Origin: an uncultured Gammaproteobacteria bacterium
GTDB lineage: Bacteria > Pseudomonadota > Gammaproteobacteria > Arenicellales > UBA868
Length of the DNA: 21,092 bases
Direction of reading: 5' to 3'
NCBI GenBank assembly: GCA_913051905.1
Contig: CAJXBY010000029.1
Location: 1 to 21,092, forward strand
The stretch's first letter is position 1; each line of letters opens with the position of its first letter. Under the pieces are notes generated by a model that was given only the letters and a program-made list of their open reading frames with translations, did not search any database and was not told the origin of the DNA. Both the position numbers and the translations under genes were made by a program. Positions 1 to 7,660 of the stretch are shown one piece after another.

Positions 1-194
1 GATGTTTCAACGCGGACCAGTTCCTGGATTCGTGTGATGTCTACCAGAAGTTCTGGTTGAGCCAGTCGCAGGTTGAGCATCGGGCCCAGTGTCTGACCCC
101 CGGCCAGGATCAGGGCGTTCGCCGACTGGGCCAGTAGAGTGACTGCCTGATCGATGGAGTCTGCCTGCTGGTAGTCGAAGTCTACGGGTTTCAT
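1..194 (-). CDS. FAD-binding subunit of a molybdenum hydroxylase (CoxM-like), N-terminal part
   Basis: Only the first 64 or so codons are in the window; the gene continues past the left edge. The translation begins MKPVDFDYQQADSIDQAV and contains LAGGQTLGPMLNLRLAQP followed by LLVDITRI. This is the hallmark N-terminal FAD-binding segment of the medium subunit of the xanthine dehydrogenase/CO dehydrogenase family (AGGQSL-type pyrophosphate loop at about residues 31-36). In such enzymes this subunit passes electrons from the 2Fe-2S subunit to FAD. It starts 17 bp after the stop of the large subunit on the same strand, so the two are surely one operon. A small 2Fe-2S (CoxS-like) subunit is not seen and would be expected just beyond the edge. 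The ATG at 192-194 is the natural family start; no strong ribosome site is visible. The family is certain, the substrate unknown. Confidence 0.9.
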   Translation of the reverse strand, partial: MKPVDFDYQQADSIDQAVTLLAQSANALILAGGQTLGPMLNLRLAQPELLVDITRIQELVRVET

Positions 195-211
195 GTTGTT
201 GTCTGGCCGGA

Positions 212-2545
212 CTAGCCGCTGCCTGATGAGGCTACCGCTTCCACAATGCGCCGTGGTGTCACCGGTAACATCGACAGCTCTACGCCGATAGGATGGAGCG
301 CATCATTGATCGCATTGATAATGGCACCTGGAGGCGCGATACAGCCGCCCTCACCAATGCCCTTGACACCAAATCGGGTATAAGGCGAGGGTGTTTCGAG
401 GTGGATAATCCTTGGGTCCGGGACTTCGGTTGCGCCGGGCAAAAGATAATCAGACAGGGTCGATGCCTGCGGCTGACCGTCGGTGCTGTAAGTCATTTCC
501 TCATACAGGGCGGTTCCAATGCCCTGGGCCAGTCCGCCGAGCGTCTGACCTTCGACAATCATAGGATTAACGAGCACCCCACCATCTTCGACAATCACGT
601 AATCCAGTAACTCATGCTCGCCGGTGTTAGGGTCGACGGCGATCAGGACGGCATGTGTCGCGTAGCTGAAAGTTCCTGAATCCTTTTGCGGCTTATATCC
701 TGCAGTGACTTCCAGTCCGGCCGGGTTGACTCTGCTATCGAGGTCCTGCGGCTTGAGGTACCACGTGCGGGCAATCTCGGCGAGCGAAATACTACGGTCT
801 GCACTCTGAACGGCACCGTCTCTTAGCACTACGGCGTCCTCGGAACACTGCAGGAGGGTAGCACCGATGTGCGACACCCGTCTGGCCAGTTCGTCGCATG
901 CACTCGCAACCGCACCACCGGACATCACCATTGAGCGTGATCCCCAGGTTCCGGTCGAGTAAGGTGTCAGCGCGGTGTCGCCATGGACCAGCCGCACCTG
1001 GTCTACCCCTATGCCAAGAATCTCATGTGCGACCTGGGCCAGCGTGGTTTCCAGGCCTTGCCCATGAGAGTGGGCACCGATGCGCAGTTCCAGTCCACCG
1101 TCTGGTGTCAGACGAGCGGAACACTGCTCGTGACCCGGGACCATCGGGATTCCCCAGCCGGCGTAGACCGTTGTGCCGTGCGCGCCCTGCTCCGAATACA
1201 TTGCAAAGCCGACTCCGATGTGACGTCCATCGGCTTCACCGCGGCGCTGGCGTTCACGGATGGAGGCAAGATCGATGGCCTCGATTGCACGGCGCAGTGA
1301 CTCGGGATAATCGCCGCTGTCAAAATGCTTGTTGGTGATGTTATCGAAGGGCATCTGCTCGGGTCGGACCAGACTGTTCAAACGCACTGTGGTCGGTTCT
1401 ACAGCGAGTTTCCGCGCAAGCGTGTCGACCATCAGCTCCAGTGCGGTGCAGACCCCCGAGCGGGCGACGCCCCGATAGGGGAGGATAGGGGGCTTGTTGG
1501 TGGCGACGGCATAGGTCCGGCATCGATACCCTTTAAGGTCATACAGGCCAGGCAGAATGCTGACCACCTGCGCCGCCTCCAGACATGCAGAGAAAGGATA
1601 AGAAGAATAGGCACCGGCGTCGACCGTTGCCTCGGCATCGATGGCGATGAGACGACCTTGTGCGTCACCGTAGACTGTGATCGTGTAGTGGTGCTCACGG
1701 CAATTTGTTGATGCCGTAAGATTCTCTCGCCGGTCTTCCAGCCATTTGACCGGGTGTCCCAGCTGTTTGGCCGCCCAGCCGAGGCAGATCTCCTCAGGGA
1801 GAAGAATACCCTTGTAGCCAAAGCCCCCACCCACATCCGGCGCGACGACCCGGATCTGTGCATGTTCGATGCCCAGACATTCGGAGAGTCCGGTGCGCAC
1901 AATATGTGGCTGTTGCGTCGAAGTGTAGACCACGAGTTGTTCGAGCCTGCTGTCCCAGCTTGCAAGCACACCGCGTCCTTCGAGGGGGCTCATGGACTGC
2001 CGCGAGGTCCGAATGGATCGGCTGACTGAAGCCGCAGCCTGCGCGACGATTGGATCGAGATCCTGATCAAAATCAGTGGTCAGGAACACGTTGTCGCCCC
2101 AGGCTTCGTGCACCAGCGGGGCGTCATTCTCGCGTGCGGCGATCATATCGCTGACGACCGGAAGTTCTTCGATCTCGATCTCGATCGCGTCGACGACGTC
2201 TTCGGCTTCAGCCCGTGTGTCCGCCACACACATTGCAATCAGTTCGCCGACATGTCGTATCTTGTCATGCACCAGTACCGGCTGATCGGATGGTTTGAAA
2301 CCGGGCAGGCTGGAACCTGCCCGGATTGGCGTGACTGTCTGCAGATCGCTCGCAACAAACACCTGGTCCCGGTACGCGGTGGGAATAGAAACAGAACGCA
2401 GATACCCATGAGCAACAGGGCTTCTTAGAAAAGCGATATGACGGGTACCTGCCGGTTGAATATCGCCAACAAATTTCCCGCGACCACGCAGGTGACGATC
2501 GTCTTCCTTGCGCAGTACAGAGGCGCCGACGCCATGTGACTTCAT
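212..2545 (-). CDS. Molybdopterin-binding large subunit of xanthine/CO dehydrogenase family (CoxL-like)
   Basis: Catalytic subunit of a molybdenum hydroxylase, which typically inserts water-derived oxygen into a C-H bond of a heterocycle or aldehyde. The product has 777 residues, usual for the family. In this numbering the cofactor loop GGGFGYK is at about 239-245, the active-site loop PYRGVAR at about 356-362, and KGIGEGG, with the catalytic glutamate at about 732, near the C terminus. The loop resembles the form II (AYRGAGR) type and lacks the AYxCSFR signature of true form I CO dehydrogenase, so CO is an unlikely substrate. A GTG four codons upstream (2557) is also in frame, but the ATG at 2545 is preceded by GGTGG at 8 nt and the GTG by nothing. 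The gene lies 69 bp after pxpC and 17 bp before the FAD subunit, all on one strand. No signal peptide is seen, so it is probably cytoplasmic. Confidence 0.92.
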   Translation of the reverse strand: MKSHGVGASVLRKEDDRHLRGRGKFVGDIQPAGTRHIAFLRSPVAHGYLRSVSIPTAYRDQVFVASDLQTVTPIRAGSSLPGFKPSDQPVLVHDKIRHVGELIAMCVADTRAEAEDVVDAIEIEIEELPVVSDMIAARENDAPLVHEAWGDNVFLTTDFDQDLDPIVAQAAASVSRSIRTSRQSMSPLEGRGVLASWDSRLEQLVVYTSTQQPHIVRTGLSECLGIEHAQIRVVAPDVGGGFGYKGILLPEEICLGWAAKQLGHPVKWLEDRRENLTASTNCREHHYTITVYGDAQGRLIAIDAEATVDAGAYSSYPFSACLEAAQVVSILPGLYDLKGYRCRTYAVATNKPPILPYRGVARSGVCTALELMVDTLARKLAVEPTTVRLNSLVRPEQMPFDNITNKHFDSGDYPESLRRAIEAIDLASIRERQRRGEADGRHIGVGFAMYSEQGAHGTTVYAGWGIPMVPGHEQCSARLTPDGGLELRIGAHSHGQGLETTLAQVAHEILGIGVDQVRLVHGDTALTPYSTGTWGSRSMVMSGGAVASACDELARRVSHIGATLLQCSEDAVVLRDGAVQSADRSISLAEIARTWYLKPQDLDSRVNPAGLEVTAGYKPQKDSGTFSYATHAVLIAVDPNTGEHELLDYVIVEDGGVLVNPMIVEGQTLGGLAQGIGTALYEEMTYSTDGQPQASTLSDYLLPGATEVPDPRIIHLETPSPYTRFGVKGIGEGGCIAPPGAIINAINDALHPIGVELSMLPVTPRRIVEAVASSGSG

Positions 2546-2614
2546 CGAACGTTCCACCAGTCTGAGTTTCCCTATGCCCCGACTTTGCCGGGTGATTGCG
2601 CCTTTGGGGTATTA

Positions 2615-3664
2615 TTACCGATCAGGTTCGCTGGAATCATCGGGGCCCACAACACCGCTGACCAGGTTTTCAGTCTGAAGTAAAACAGAATCGATCATAC
2701 CCGATGTGTTCGCTTGCTTGATTTGTGTGCGAAATCTGGCAAACCAGTTGTTTAAGTCGCGCCGTGCTTCAGCTGCCTTGTCGAGTGTGCAGAGCGCAAA
2801 CTGGATTTTGTTACCGGGACGCTGTCTGGCGAGGGTAGGCAGGTCAGCCGAGATCACACAACCGATTTTGGGGTAACCGCCGGTGGTCTGCCGGTCTGCC
2901 AGAAGTACGATCGGTAAACCGTCACCCGGTACCTGGATCGAACCGGGTGCAGTGCCGTCAGAAGTAATATTGAAGCCGCGCGTGTGCTCCAACAAAGGTC
3001 CCTGAAGACGCATGCCCATGCGATCCGCGGCGCTGGAGACTGTGTATTCACAGCTGACCAGTCTCTGCAATGCCCCGGGAGTGAAGAAGTCATCCTGGGG
3101 GCCCGGAATGATGCGAATGGGAAGATCTCCAGGCAGGGAGCGCTCGGCGAAGCGGAATTCGTCCCGGTCCGGTGCGGCATCCAGAGCCAGCGGCAGTTCG
3201 TCGCCGGATTCCAGTGACCGTCCCTTGAAGCCCCCGAAGCCGCCCCGGGTGTAGGTCGACAAACTCCCCATAGATAAAGGCAGGTCCAAGCTGCCTTCGA
3301 TAGCAAGGTAGGTCATTGCCAGACCCATGACTGCACCGACCCGAAAAAGGTCGCCGCGTTGCAGACAGATACTCTGGAACATTGGGAGTTGCGTGGCGTT
3401 TGGTGCAAGGCGTTCAATACGGGCGTTACCTCCGACGACCGCAATGCGCACGGATTCCGCCTTGACCTCCAGAACAGGCCCTGATCCCAGTACTTCGAGC
3501 GCGGCTGTTCCCGGTTCATTCCCGACCAGGTGATTCGCCATACGCAGCGCGGTCGAGTCCAATGCACCGGATACGGGTACGCCCATTGACTGCAGGCCGT
3601 GTCGTCCCATGTCCTGAACCGTAGTGTGCAGGCCGGGTTGGTGCACGAGAAGCGTGGCAGTCAC
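2615..3664 (-). CDS. pxpC: 5-oxoprolinase subunit C, biotin-dependent carboxyltransferase fold (PxpC/KipA-like)
   Basis: The 349-residue product belongs to the KipA/PxpC family, which with PxpA and PxpB forms the prokaryotic ATP-dependent 5-oxoprolinase that opens pyroglutamate to glutamate. Family hallmarks include the N-terminal LLVHQPGLHTTVQDMGRHGL, then GVPVSGALD, NHLVGNEPGTAALEV near residues 45-60, and the later RIIPGPQDDFF and LADRQTTGGYPKIGCVI segments. It starts with GTG (3662-3664), and this start overlaps the TGA of pxpB in the four bases GTGA, implying translational coupling. The C-terminal 50 or so residues are charged and unconserved. The next gene downstream on the same strand is a molybdenum hydroxylase subunit, which suggests that the ring-opening activity may serve a substrate other than, or in addition to, free pyroglutamate. 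The family is certain; the exact substrate is inferred. Confidence 0.92.
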   Translation of the reverse strand: MTATLLVHQPGLHTTVQDMGRHGLQSMGVPVSGALDSTALRMANHLVGNEPGTAALEVLGSGPVLEVKAESVRIAVVGGNARIERLAPNATQLPMFQSICLQRGDLFRVGAVMGLAMTYLAIEGSLDLPLSMGSLSTYTRGGFGGFKGRSLESGDELPLALDAAPDRDEFRFAERSLPGDLPIRIIPGPQDDFFTPGALQRLVSCEYTVSSAADRMGMRLQGPLLEHTRGFNITSDGTAPGSIQVPGDGLPIVLLADRQTTGGYPKIGCVISADLPTLARQRPGNKIQFALCTLDKAAEARRDLNNWFARFRTQIKQANTSGMIDSVLLQTENLVSGVVGPDDSSEPDR

Positions 3665-4389
3665 GATTGGGAATCGATCATGTGTTTTGGTTCATCAAAC
3701 CCACCGTCCGTCTGCAGCAGGCGGTCGTACTCAACGCGGGTAATCGGTGTAAAACGAACACGGTCGCCCGGTGCAAGCAGCGCCGGGCGATTCGCCATTT
3801 CGTCAAACAGCTTCATCGGCGTCCGGCCGATCACGTGCCAGCCGCCTGGACACTCTATGGGATACACAGCAGTCATCCGCTCGGCGATAGCGATAGATCG
3901 GGCGGGAATCCGAAGACTGGGCGTGACTTTGCGGGGCAGGGCGATTCTCTCCGAGAGATCACCCAGATAGGGATACCCCGGCAGAAATCCGACCATGTAG
4001 ACATGGTAAGTGTCACTGCTGTGGCAGCAGATGACTTCCTCGACCGACAGTGAGCAGGCTTTCGCAACGGTCTGAAGGTCGGGTGAGAGTTCGACGTCAT
4101 AACAGGCCGGAATAGACCAGTCACGTGCGGAGACATTCCCGCCTGAGTGATCGGGCAGTAGACCGCAGAGCCTGTCTTGGAGTTCGGCGAAGGTGACACG
4201 GTCTGGATCGTAGTGGACCGCCAGAGACCGGAAGGTAGGAACCAGGTCAGTGATTCCGTCGAGCTCGAGTGCGCTCACCGTGACATGGAGCGCTGTGACT
4301 TTGCGGCTCGTGCTAAGGTCGATGTTCTCTCCGAATTCAACAACCAGAACAGTATCACCGTTGGCGAGGAATCGGGTTGGCGAATTCAT
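3661..4389 (-). CDS. pxpB: 5-oxoprolinase subunit B (PxpB/KipI-like)
   Basis: The 242-residue product matches the KipI/PxpB family over its full length. The conserved core includes IPACYD near residue 92, VYMVGFLPGYPYLGDL near 128-145, the RIALPRKVTPSLRIPA stretch, YPIECPGGWHVIGRTP near 175-190 and LLAPGDRVRFTPI near 203-217. The protein pairs with PxpC to form the carboxyltransferase-like partner of PxpA in ATP-dependent opening of 5-oxoproline. In Bacillus the homologue KipI also inhibits the sporulation kinase KinA, which is not relevant here. It starts at ATG 4387-4389 without a clear ribosome site. The stop overlaps the GTG of pxpC. It is the first gene of the leftward operon and diverges from pxpA. 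Confidence 0.94.
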   Translation of the reverse strand: MNSPTRFLANGDTVLVVEFGENIDLSTSRKVTALHVTVSALELDGITDLVPTFRSLAVHYDPDRVTFAELQDRLCGLLPDHSGGNVSARDWSIPACYDVELSPDLQTVAKACSLSVEEVICCHSSDTYHVYMVGFLPGYPYLGDLSERIALPRKVTPSLRIPARSIAIAERMTAVYPIECPGGWHVIGRTPMKLFDEMANRPALLAPGDRVRFTPITRVEYDRLLQTDGGFDEPKHMIDSQS

Positions 4390-4424
4390 TGATCGTGTGT
4401 TGACTCAGTCCGGGAACGGTCGGA

Positions 4425-4433
4425 TGCTATAGT
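4425..4433 (+). promoter_or_regulatory. Candidate extended -10 promoter element for pxpA
   Basis: TGCTATAGT is an extended -10 (TG-n-TATAGT, 5 of 6 to TATAAT) on the plus strand, about 75 nt upstream of the pxpA start. TTGACT lies upstream at 4400-4405, but the 22-nt spacing is too long for a normal -35, so an extended -10 mode is the better reading. It is suggestive only. Confidence 0.35.
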
Positions 4434-4457
4434 AAACTGCATCCACTTGCCCGTTAA
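4429..4457 (-). promoter_or_regulatory. Candidate sigma70-type promoter for pxpB
   Basis: On the minus strand TTAACG (4457-4452) and TACTAT (4434-4429) are separated by exactly 17 nt, each matching 4 of 6 consensus bases, about 40 nt upstream of the pxpB start. It overlaps the candidate pxpA promoter on the other strand, so the two divergent units could be controlled together. This rests on motif matching alone. Confidence 0.35.
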
Positions 4458-4507
4458 ATTGCAGGACCTTTCGTAGTTGAATCCGATTCTGGGCTGGGAG
4501 CATTCGC

Positions 4508-5281
4508 ATGACTGACAAGATCAATCTTAATGCTGATATTGGCGAAGGGTTTGGTGCGTACGACATCGGCAATGATGCGGCCTTGATGGAAATCATCAAA
4601 TCGGCCAGCATCGCCTGCGGTTTTCACGCCGGTGACCCCCTGACCATGCGCCGCCTGATTGGCCACGCAGCCCGTGTCGGGGCCAGCGTAGGGGCTCATC
4701 CGGGGTTCAATGATCTTTGGGGATTCGGTCGACGGCGGATCACGATGCCGGCCGAAGACCTTGAATACCTTATTGCTTACCAGATCGGTGCTCTTCAGGC
4801 GATGGCGACTTACGAGAATTTAACCGTTAGTCACCTTAAGCCTCACGGCGCATTGAACAATATGGCCGCCGAAGACGAGGAGCTGGCACTGGCGATCGGG
4901 CGTGCCATCCAGGTTACCGATCCGGAGATCATCTACGTCGCGCTGGCCGGTTCAGCGATGCACAGTGCTGCTGAAAAACTCGGCCTGCGCCTGGCCCGCG
5001 AGGGATTTGCTGACCGACAGTATGAAGACGATGGCAATCTCGCCTCACGGTCTATCCCCGGTACAGTGATCACCGATCCGCTCGTGGCCTGCGAACAGGC
5101 GATCCGGATGGTTCGGGATGGAGAGGTCGTATCCCGCCACGGTAAAGTGATTGCGGTTCAGGTGGAGACACTATGTGTCCACGGAGACGAGTCGACCGGT
5201 GTCGTCGTCGCCCGGGAAGTGCGGAAGGGACTCGAAGCTGAGGGTATCGCTGTGGTTCCACTGCCAGAGGTGATCACTTGA
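4508..5281 (+). CDS. pxpA: 5-oxoprolinase subunit A, LamB/YcsF family (PxpA)
   Basis: The 257-residue product is a full-length LamB/YcsF protein, the PxpA subunit of ATP-dependent 5-oxoprolinase (pyroglutamate + ATP + water to glutamate). Signatures in order are INLNADIGEGFGAYDIGND at the N terminus, ASIACGFHAGDPLTMRRLI near 33-51, VGAHPGFNDLWGFGRR, YQIGALQAM, VSHLKPHGALNN near 107-118, REGFADRQYEDDGNLASR, and ETLCVHGDESTG near the C terminus. The ribosome site GGGAG at 4496-4500, 7 nt before ATG 4508, fixes the start. It is divergent from pxpBC rather than in line with them, so the complete set is split over two units. Convergent with dctM downstream. Cytoplasmic. Assignment to PxpA is secure because both partner subunits are adjacent. 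Confidence 0.95.
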   Translation: MTDKINLNADIGEGFGAYDIGNDAALMEIIKSASIACGFHAGDPLTMRRLIGHAARVGASVGAHPGFNDLWGFGRRRITMPAEDLEYLIAYQIGALQAMATYENLTVSHLKPHGALNNMAAEDEELALAIGRAIQVTDPEIIYVALAGSAMHSAAEKLGLRLAREGFADRQYEDDGNLASRSIPGTVITDPLVACEQAIRMVRDGEVVSRHGKVIAVQVETLCVHGDESTGVVVAREVRKGLEAEGIAVVPLPEVIT

Positions 5282-5442
5282 GCGACTGATGGGCGAACGT
5301 CAGCGGAAGCCCTGTGCCGGTCACTTTTGGTGTGCCTCTGGATGGACTCATCGGCTCGCGGCCCGTGACGGCGAATGCGTTTGATCAGACAAGCAGCAGT
5401 ACTAATAATGGAATACTGCGTACCGTAGGCTCTTTGTCACCG

Positions 5443-6798
5443 TTACTTAAACCGCATGTTCAGCATTTGTTCGGGCAGCCAGAGTGCCAGTGCTGGGACG
5501 AGGATGACGAGAACCAGTGCAATAACCTCCAATACAATAAACGGCAAAACACCCTTGTACATGTGGACCAGCCGAATCTCTGGCGGACTGATTCCCCGCA
5601 GGTAAAAGATTGCAGGTGCCATGGGTGGTGTCAGGTAACTCGTCTGGATCACGATCAGGAAGAGAATACAGAACCAGGTCTTTACCTGGTTTGCGTCCAT
5701 GCCGTAGAAATCGAACTGCTCAATCAACGGCATCGCGATCGGAATGATAATCAGGATGATGGAAATCAGATCCAGTACAAACCCTGCAATGAATGCGAGC
5801 AGTAACAAAATGCCCAGAGTTTCCCAGCCACTCAAGTTGGCAGCAGAAACCAGTTGCTGAGTGCCCACCAATCCGCCGGAGATTGTGAACACAGTGGCGA
5901 ATATTTTGCCTGCTAGCAGGATCATCAGAATCATCGCCGTCACCAGTGTAGTCTTCACCAGTGCTTCTTTGAGGGCCTTCAGGGTGAAGTTGCCGTAGGC
6001 GAGTGTCATGATGACGGAACCCGCGGCGCCCATGGCGGCGGCTTCGGTCGGTGTCGCCCAACCGAGCATTATCGTACCGAGAACTGAAAAGATGAGGATC
6101 AGAGGTGGTACCAGTGCAATTGCGGTAATCCAGATTTTCTGCATGAAGGCTGGATCATTCTCGTCCGGTGGTAAGCGCTGTCCATCTTCGGGCCAGATCA
6201 TGCACCGACCCAGAATATAAATAATGTAGAGTCCGGCAAGTATCAGCCCTGGAAACAGCATGCCCATGAAAAGGCCACCCACGTCTACGTCGGCAACCGG
6301 ACCAAGTATCACCACCACGACCGACGGCGGAATAATCGTGCCAAGTGAGCCGCCTGCACAAATTGTGCCGGAGATCAGTCCTTTATCGTATGCGTAGCGC
6401 AACATCACCGGGATGGCGAGCAGGCCGACCACCGATTCGGTTGCACCGACGACTCCGCTGGCTGCGGCAAAGATCACGCATAGGACTACGGTACCCACGG
6501 CGAGTCCGCCGGGCAGACGTCGGGTCCACATGTGAATCGCTTCGAACAGGCGTTCAGCGATACCTGAGCGTTCTAACAGAGAACCCATGAAGATAAAAAG
6601 TGGCACAGCACCCAGGACATAGGCAGAAGCGATCTCGTCGACTGTCTGCGCAAACACGTTGACAACCCCGATATTGAAGTCGAACCGCATCGCACCAAAA
6701 ATGAATGCCACCGAAAGCAATGAGAACGCGACCGGGAATCCCAGGAAAATAAACAACATCAGGACCGGAAACATCCACAGGGCAAATTCGACGCTCAA
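5443..6798 (-). CDS. dctM: TRAP transporter large permease (DctM)
   Basis: The 451-residue, strongly hydrophobic product with about a dozen membrane segments is the large subunit of a tripartite ATP-independent periplasmic transporter, which couples the ion gradient to uptake of an organic anion. Typical DctM motifs include LGFPVAFSL at the N terminus, AASGVVGATESVVGLLAIPV near residues 91-110, GTICAGGSLGTIIPPS near 125-140, the WATPTEAAAMGAAGS loop near 250-265 and TPPMAPAIFYLRG in the C-terminal part. It starts with TTG (6798-6796), which overlaps the dctQ stop in the bases TTGA. A nearby alternative is the ATG eight codons later, but the TTG gives the usual family N terminus. It is the last gene of the dctPQM unit and convergent with pxpA. 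Confidence 0.95.
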   Translation of the reverse strand: MSVEFALWMFPVLMLFIFLGFPVAFSLLSVAFIFGAMRFDFNIGVVNVFAQTVDEIASAYVLGAVPLFIFMGSLLERSGIAERLFEAIHMWTRRLPGGLAVGTVVLCVIFAAASGVVGATESVVGLLAIPVMLRYAYDKGLISGTICAGGSLGTIIPPSVVVVILGPVADVDVGGLFMGMLFPGLILAGLYIIYILGRCMIWPEDGQRLPPDENDPAFMQKIWITAIALVPPLILIFSVLGTIMLGWATPTEAAAMGAAGSVIMTLAYGNFTLKALKEALVKTTLVTAMILMILLAGKIFATVFTISGGLVGTQQLVSAANLSGWETLGILLLLAFIAGFVLDLISIILIIIPIAMPLIEQFDFYGMDANQVKTWFCILFLIVIQTSYLTPPMAPAIFYLRGISPPEIRLVHMYKGVLPFIVLEVIALVLVILVPALALWLPEQMLNMRFK

Positions 6799-7535
6799 TT
6801 GAGACCCTCCACTGACGGCGGTGGCGGTACCTTATGGCCCACGAGTGTCAGAATGTTCTTGAGCGCCTCCACCATTACCTGCAACAGCAGGAGTACGAAA
6901 GCAATTACGAAGGTGAACTTGAACGGCCAGATGATGGGGTTCCAGGCGGACTCGCCCGAGGTTTCATCCACTTTGTACGCCTGATGGAAATAGTCCCACA
7001 GGCCAGCAGTCAGCCACAACAGCATCGGTACCAGTACAACATAACCAGCAAGATCGATGACCGCCTTGGTTTTATCGTTGACCTGGTCGAAGAGAAAATC
7101 CACGCGGATATGGCGGCGCATCTGCAGGCAATAGGCGATCCCAAACATGAATACTGTGCCCATCAACATATAAGCCACCTCAAAGGCCCACTTGGTTGGT
7201 GCTTTGAAAACATAGCGGGCGATGACCTCATACACCATCGACACCACAAGTATCGTGATTACCCATGCGCCGACCTTGCCGAAGAAACGCACATAAGTTT
7301 CAACAGGTTGGATGAATCGGATCATGCTACGGTTGACGACACCGGCGACCACGCCCCAGGCGAGGGAAACCGCCACACCGAGCAGGAACAAAACGAAGAT
7401 CAGCTCGTAGAAACTACTGAGCGGAGCTTCGAGAACACGGGAAAAAAAATAAATAGGTTCTTCGAAAAATGTCTTGGCAAAGAAATCGAAGATATCTCCG
7501 ACGAAGGAGAGGAATTTACTGAACACCTCTAGCAT
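6795..7535 (-). CDS. dctQ: TRAP transporter small permease with extended N terminus (DctQ)
   Basis: The 246-residue membrane protein is the small permease that clamps to DctM. The DctQ core is residues 88-225, with the conserved stretch YEVIARYVFKAPTKWAFEVA and MRRHIRVDFLFDQV near 139-152. Predicted membrane segments are roughly 44-66, 88-107, 118-137, 157-178 and 203-225, five rather than the usual four. The first 85 or so residues, including an amphipathic FSKFLSFVGDIFDFFAKTFF and an extra membrane helix, are additional to the canonical 160-180-residue DctQ. It starts at ATG 7533-7535 with a weak ribosome site. It lies 125 bp after dctP, behind a strong hairpin, and overlaps dctM by 4 nt. 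Confidence 0.92.
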   Translation of the reverse strand: MLEVFSKFLSFVGDIFDFFAKTFFEEPIYFFSRVLEAPLSSFYELIFVLFLLGVAVSLAWGVVAGVVNRSMIRFIQPVETYVRFFGKVGAWVITILVVSMVYEVIARYVFKAPTKWAFEVAYMLMGTVFMFGIAYCLQMRRHIRVDFLFDQVNDKTKAVIDLAGYVVLVPMLLWLTAGLWDYFHQAYKVDETSGESAWNPIIWPFKFTFVIAFVLLLLQVMVEALKNILTLVGHKVPPPPSVEGLN

Positions 7536-7569
7536 CGAACTGAATTCCAGGAAAGCAGGGTGTTAGCGA

Positions 7570-7604
7570 AGTCCCCGGGGTATCCGATGGACACCCCGGG
7601 GACT
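7570..7604 (-). terminator. Perfect 12-bp hairpin between dctP and dctQ
   Basis: AGTCCCCGGGGT (7570-7581) and ACCCCGGGGACT (7593-7604) are exact reverse complements around an 11-nt loop. The stem is very GC-rich. On the minus-strand transcript no T-run follows, so full termination is unlikely; the plus strand has only a weak TCTTT. A stem-loop in the dctP-dctQ gap is known in TRAP operons and is thought to let the binding protein be made in excess over the membrane subunits, by partial termination or by protecting the dctP mRNA 3' end. The structure is seen directly; the role is inferred. Confidence 0.7.
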
Positions 7605-7660
7605 GTCTTTATTGCTTCAGCTAAAACTTCTTTAGCCGGCAGCGCAGTCTCAACCGCTGA

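Noticed and set aside
1432..1971. A 179-residue open frame on the minus strand inside the CoxL-like gene.
   Set aside because: It is out of frame with the conserved hydroxylase, which reads intact; its R/S/T-rich sequence has no family features.
212..2545. Form I carbon monoxide dehydrogenase.
   Set aside because: The AYxCSFR signature is absent; the loop is PYRGVAR, so CO oxidation is not supported.
5396..5419. GCAGTA/TACTGC inverted repeat with a 12-nt loop between pxpA and dctM as a terminator.
   Set aside because: Only six pairs, a long loop and no T-run on either strand; too weak to call.
6834..7532. A 232-residue open frame on the plus strand opposite dctQ.
   Set aside because: It is antisense to a well-supported membrane protein, has no recognisable motif, and its composition (many H, D and E residues) is what the complement of a hydrophobic gene gives.
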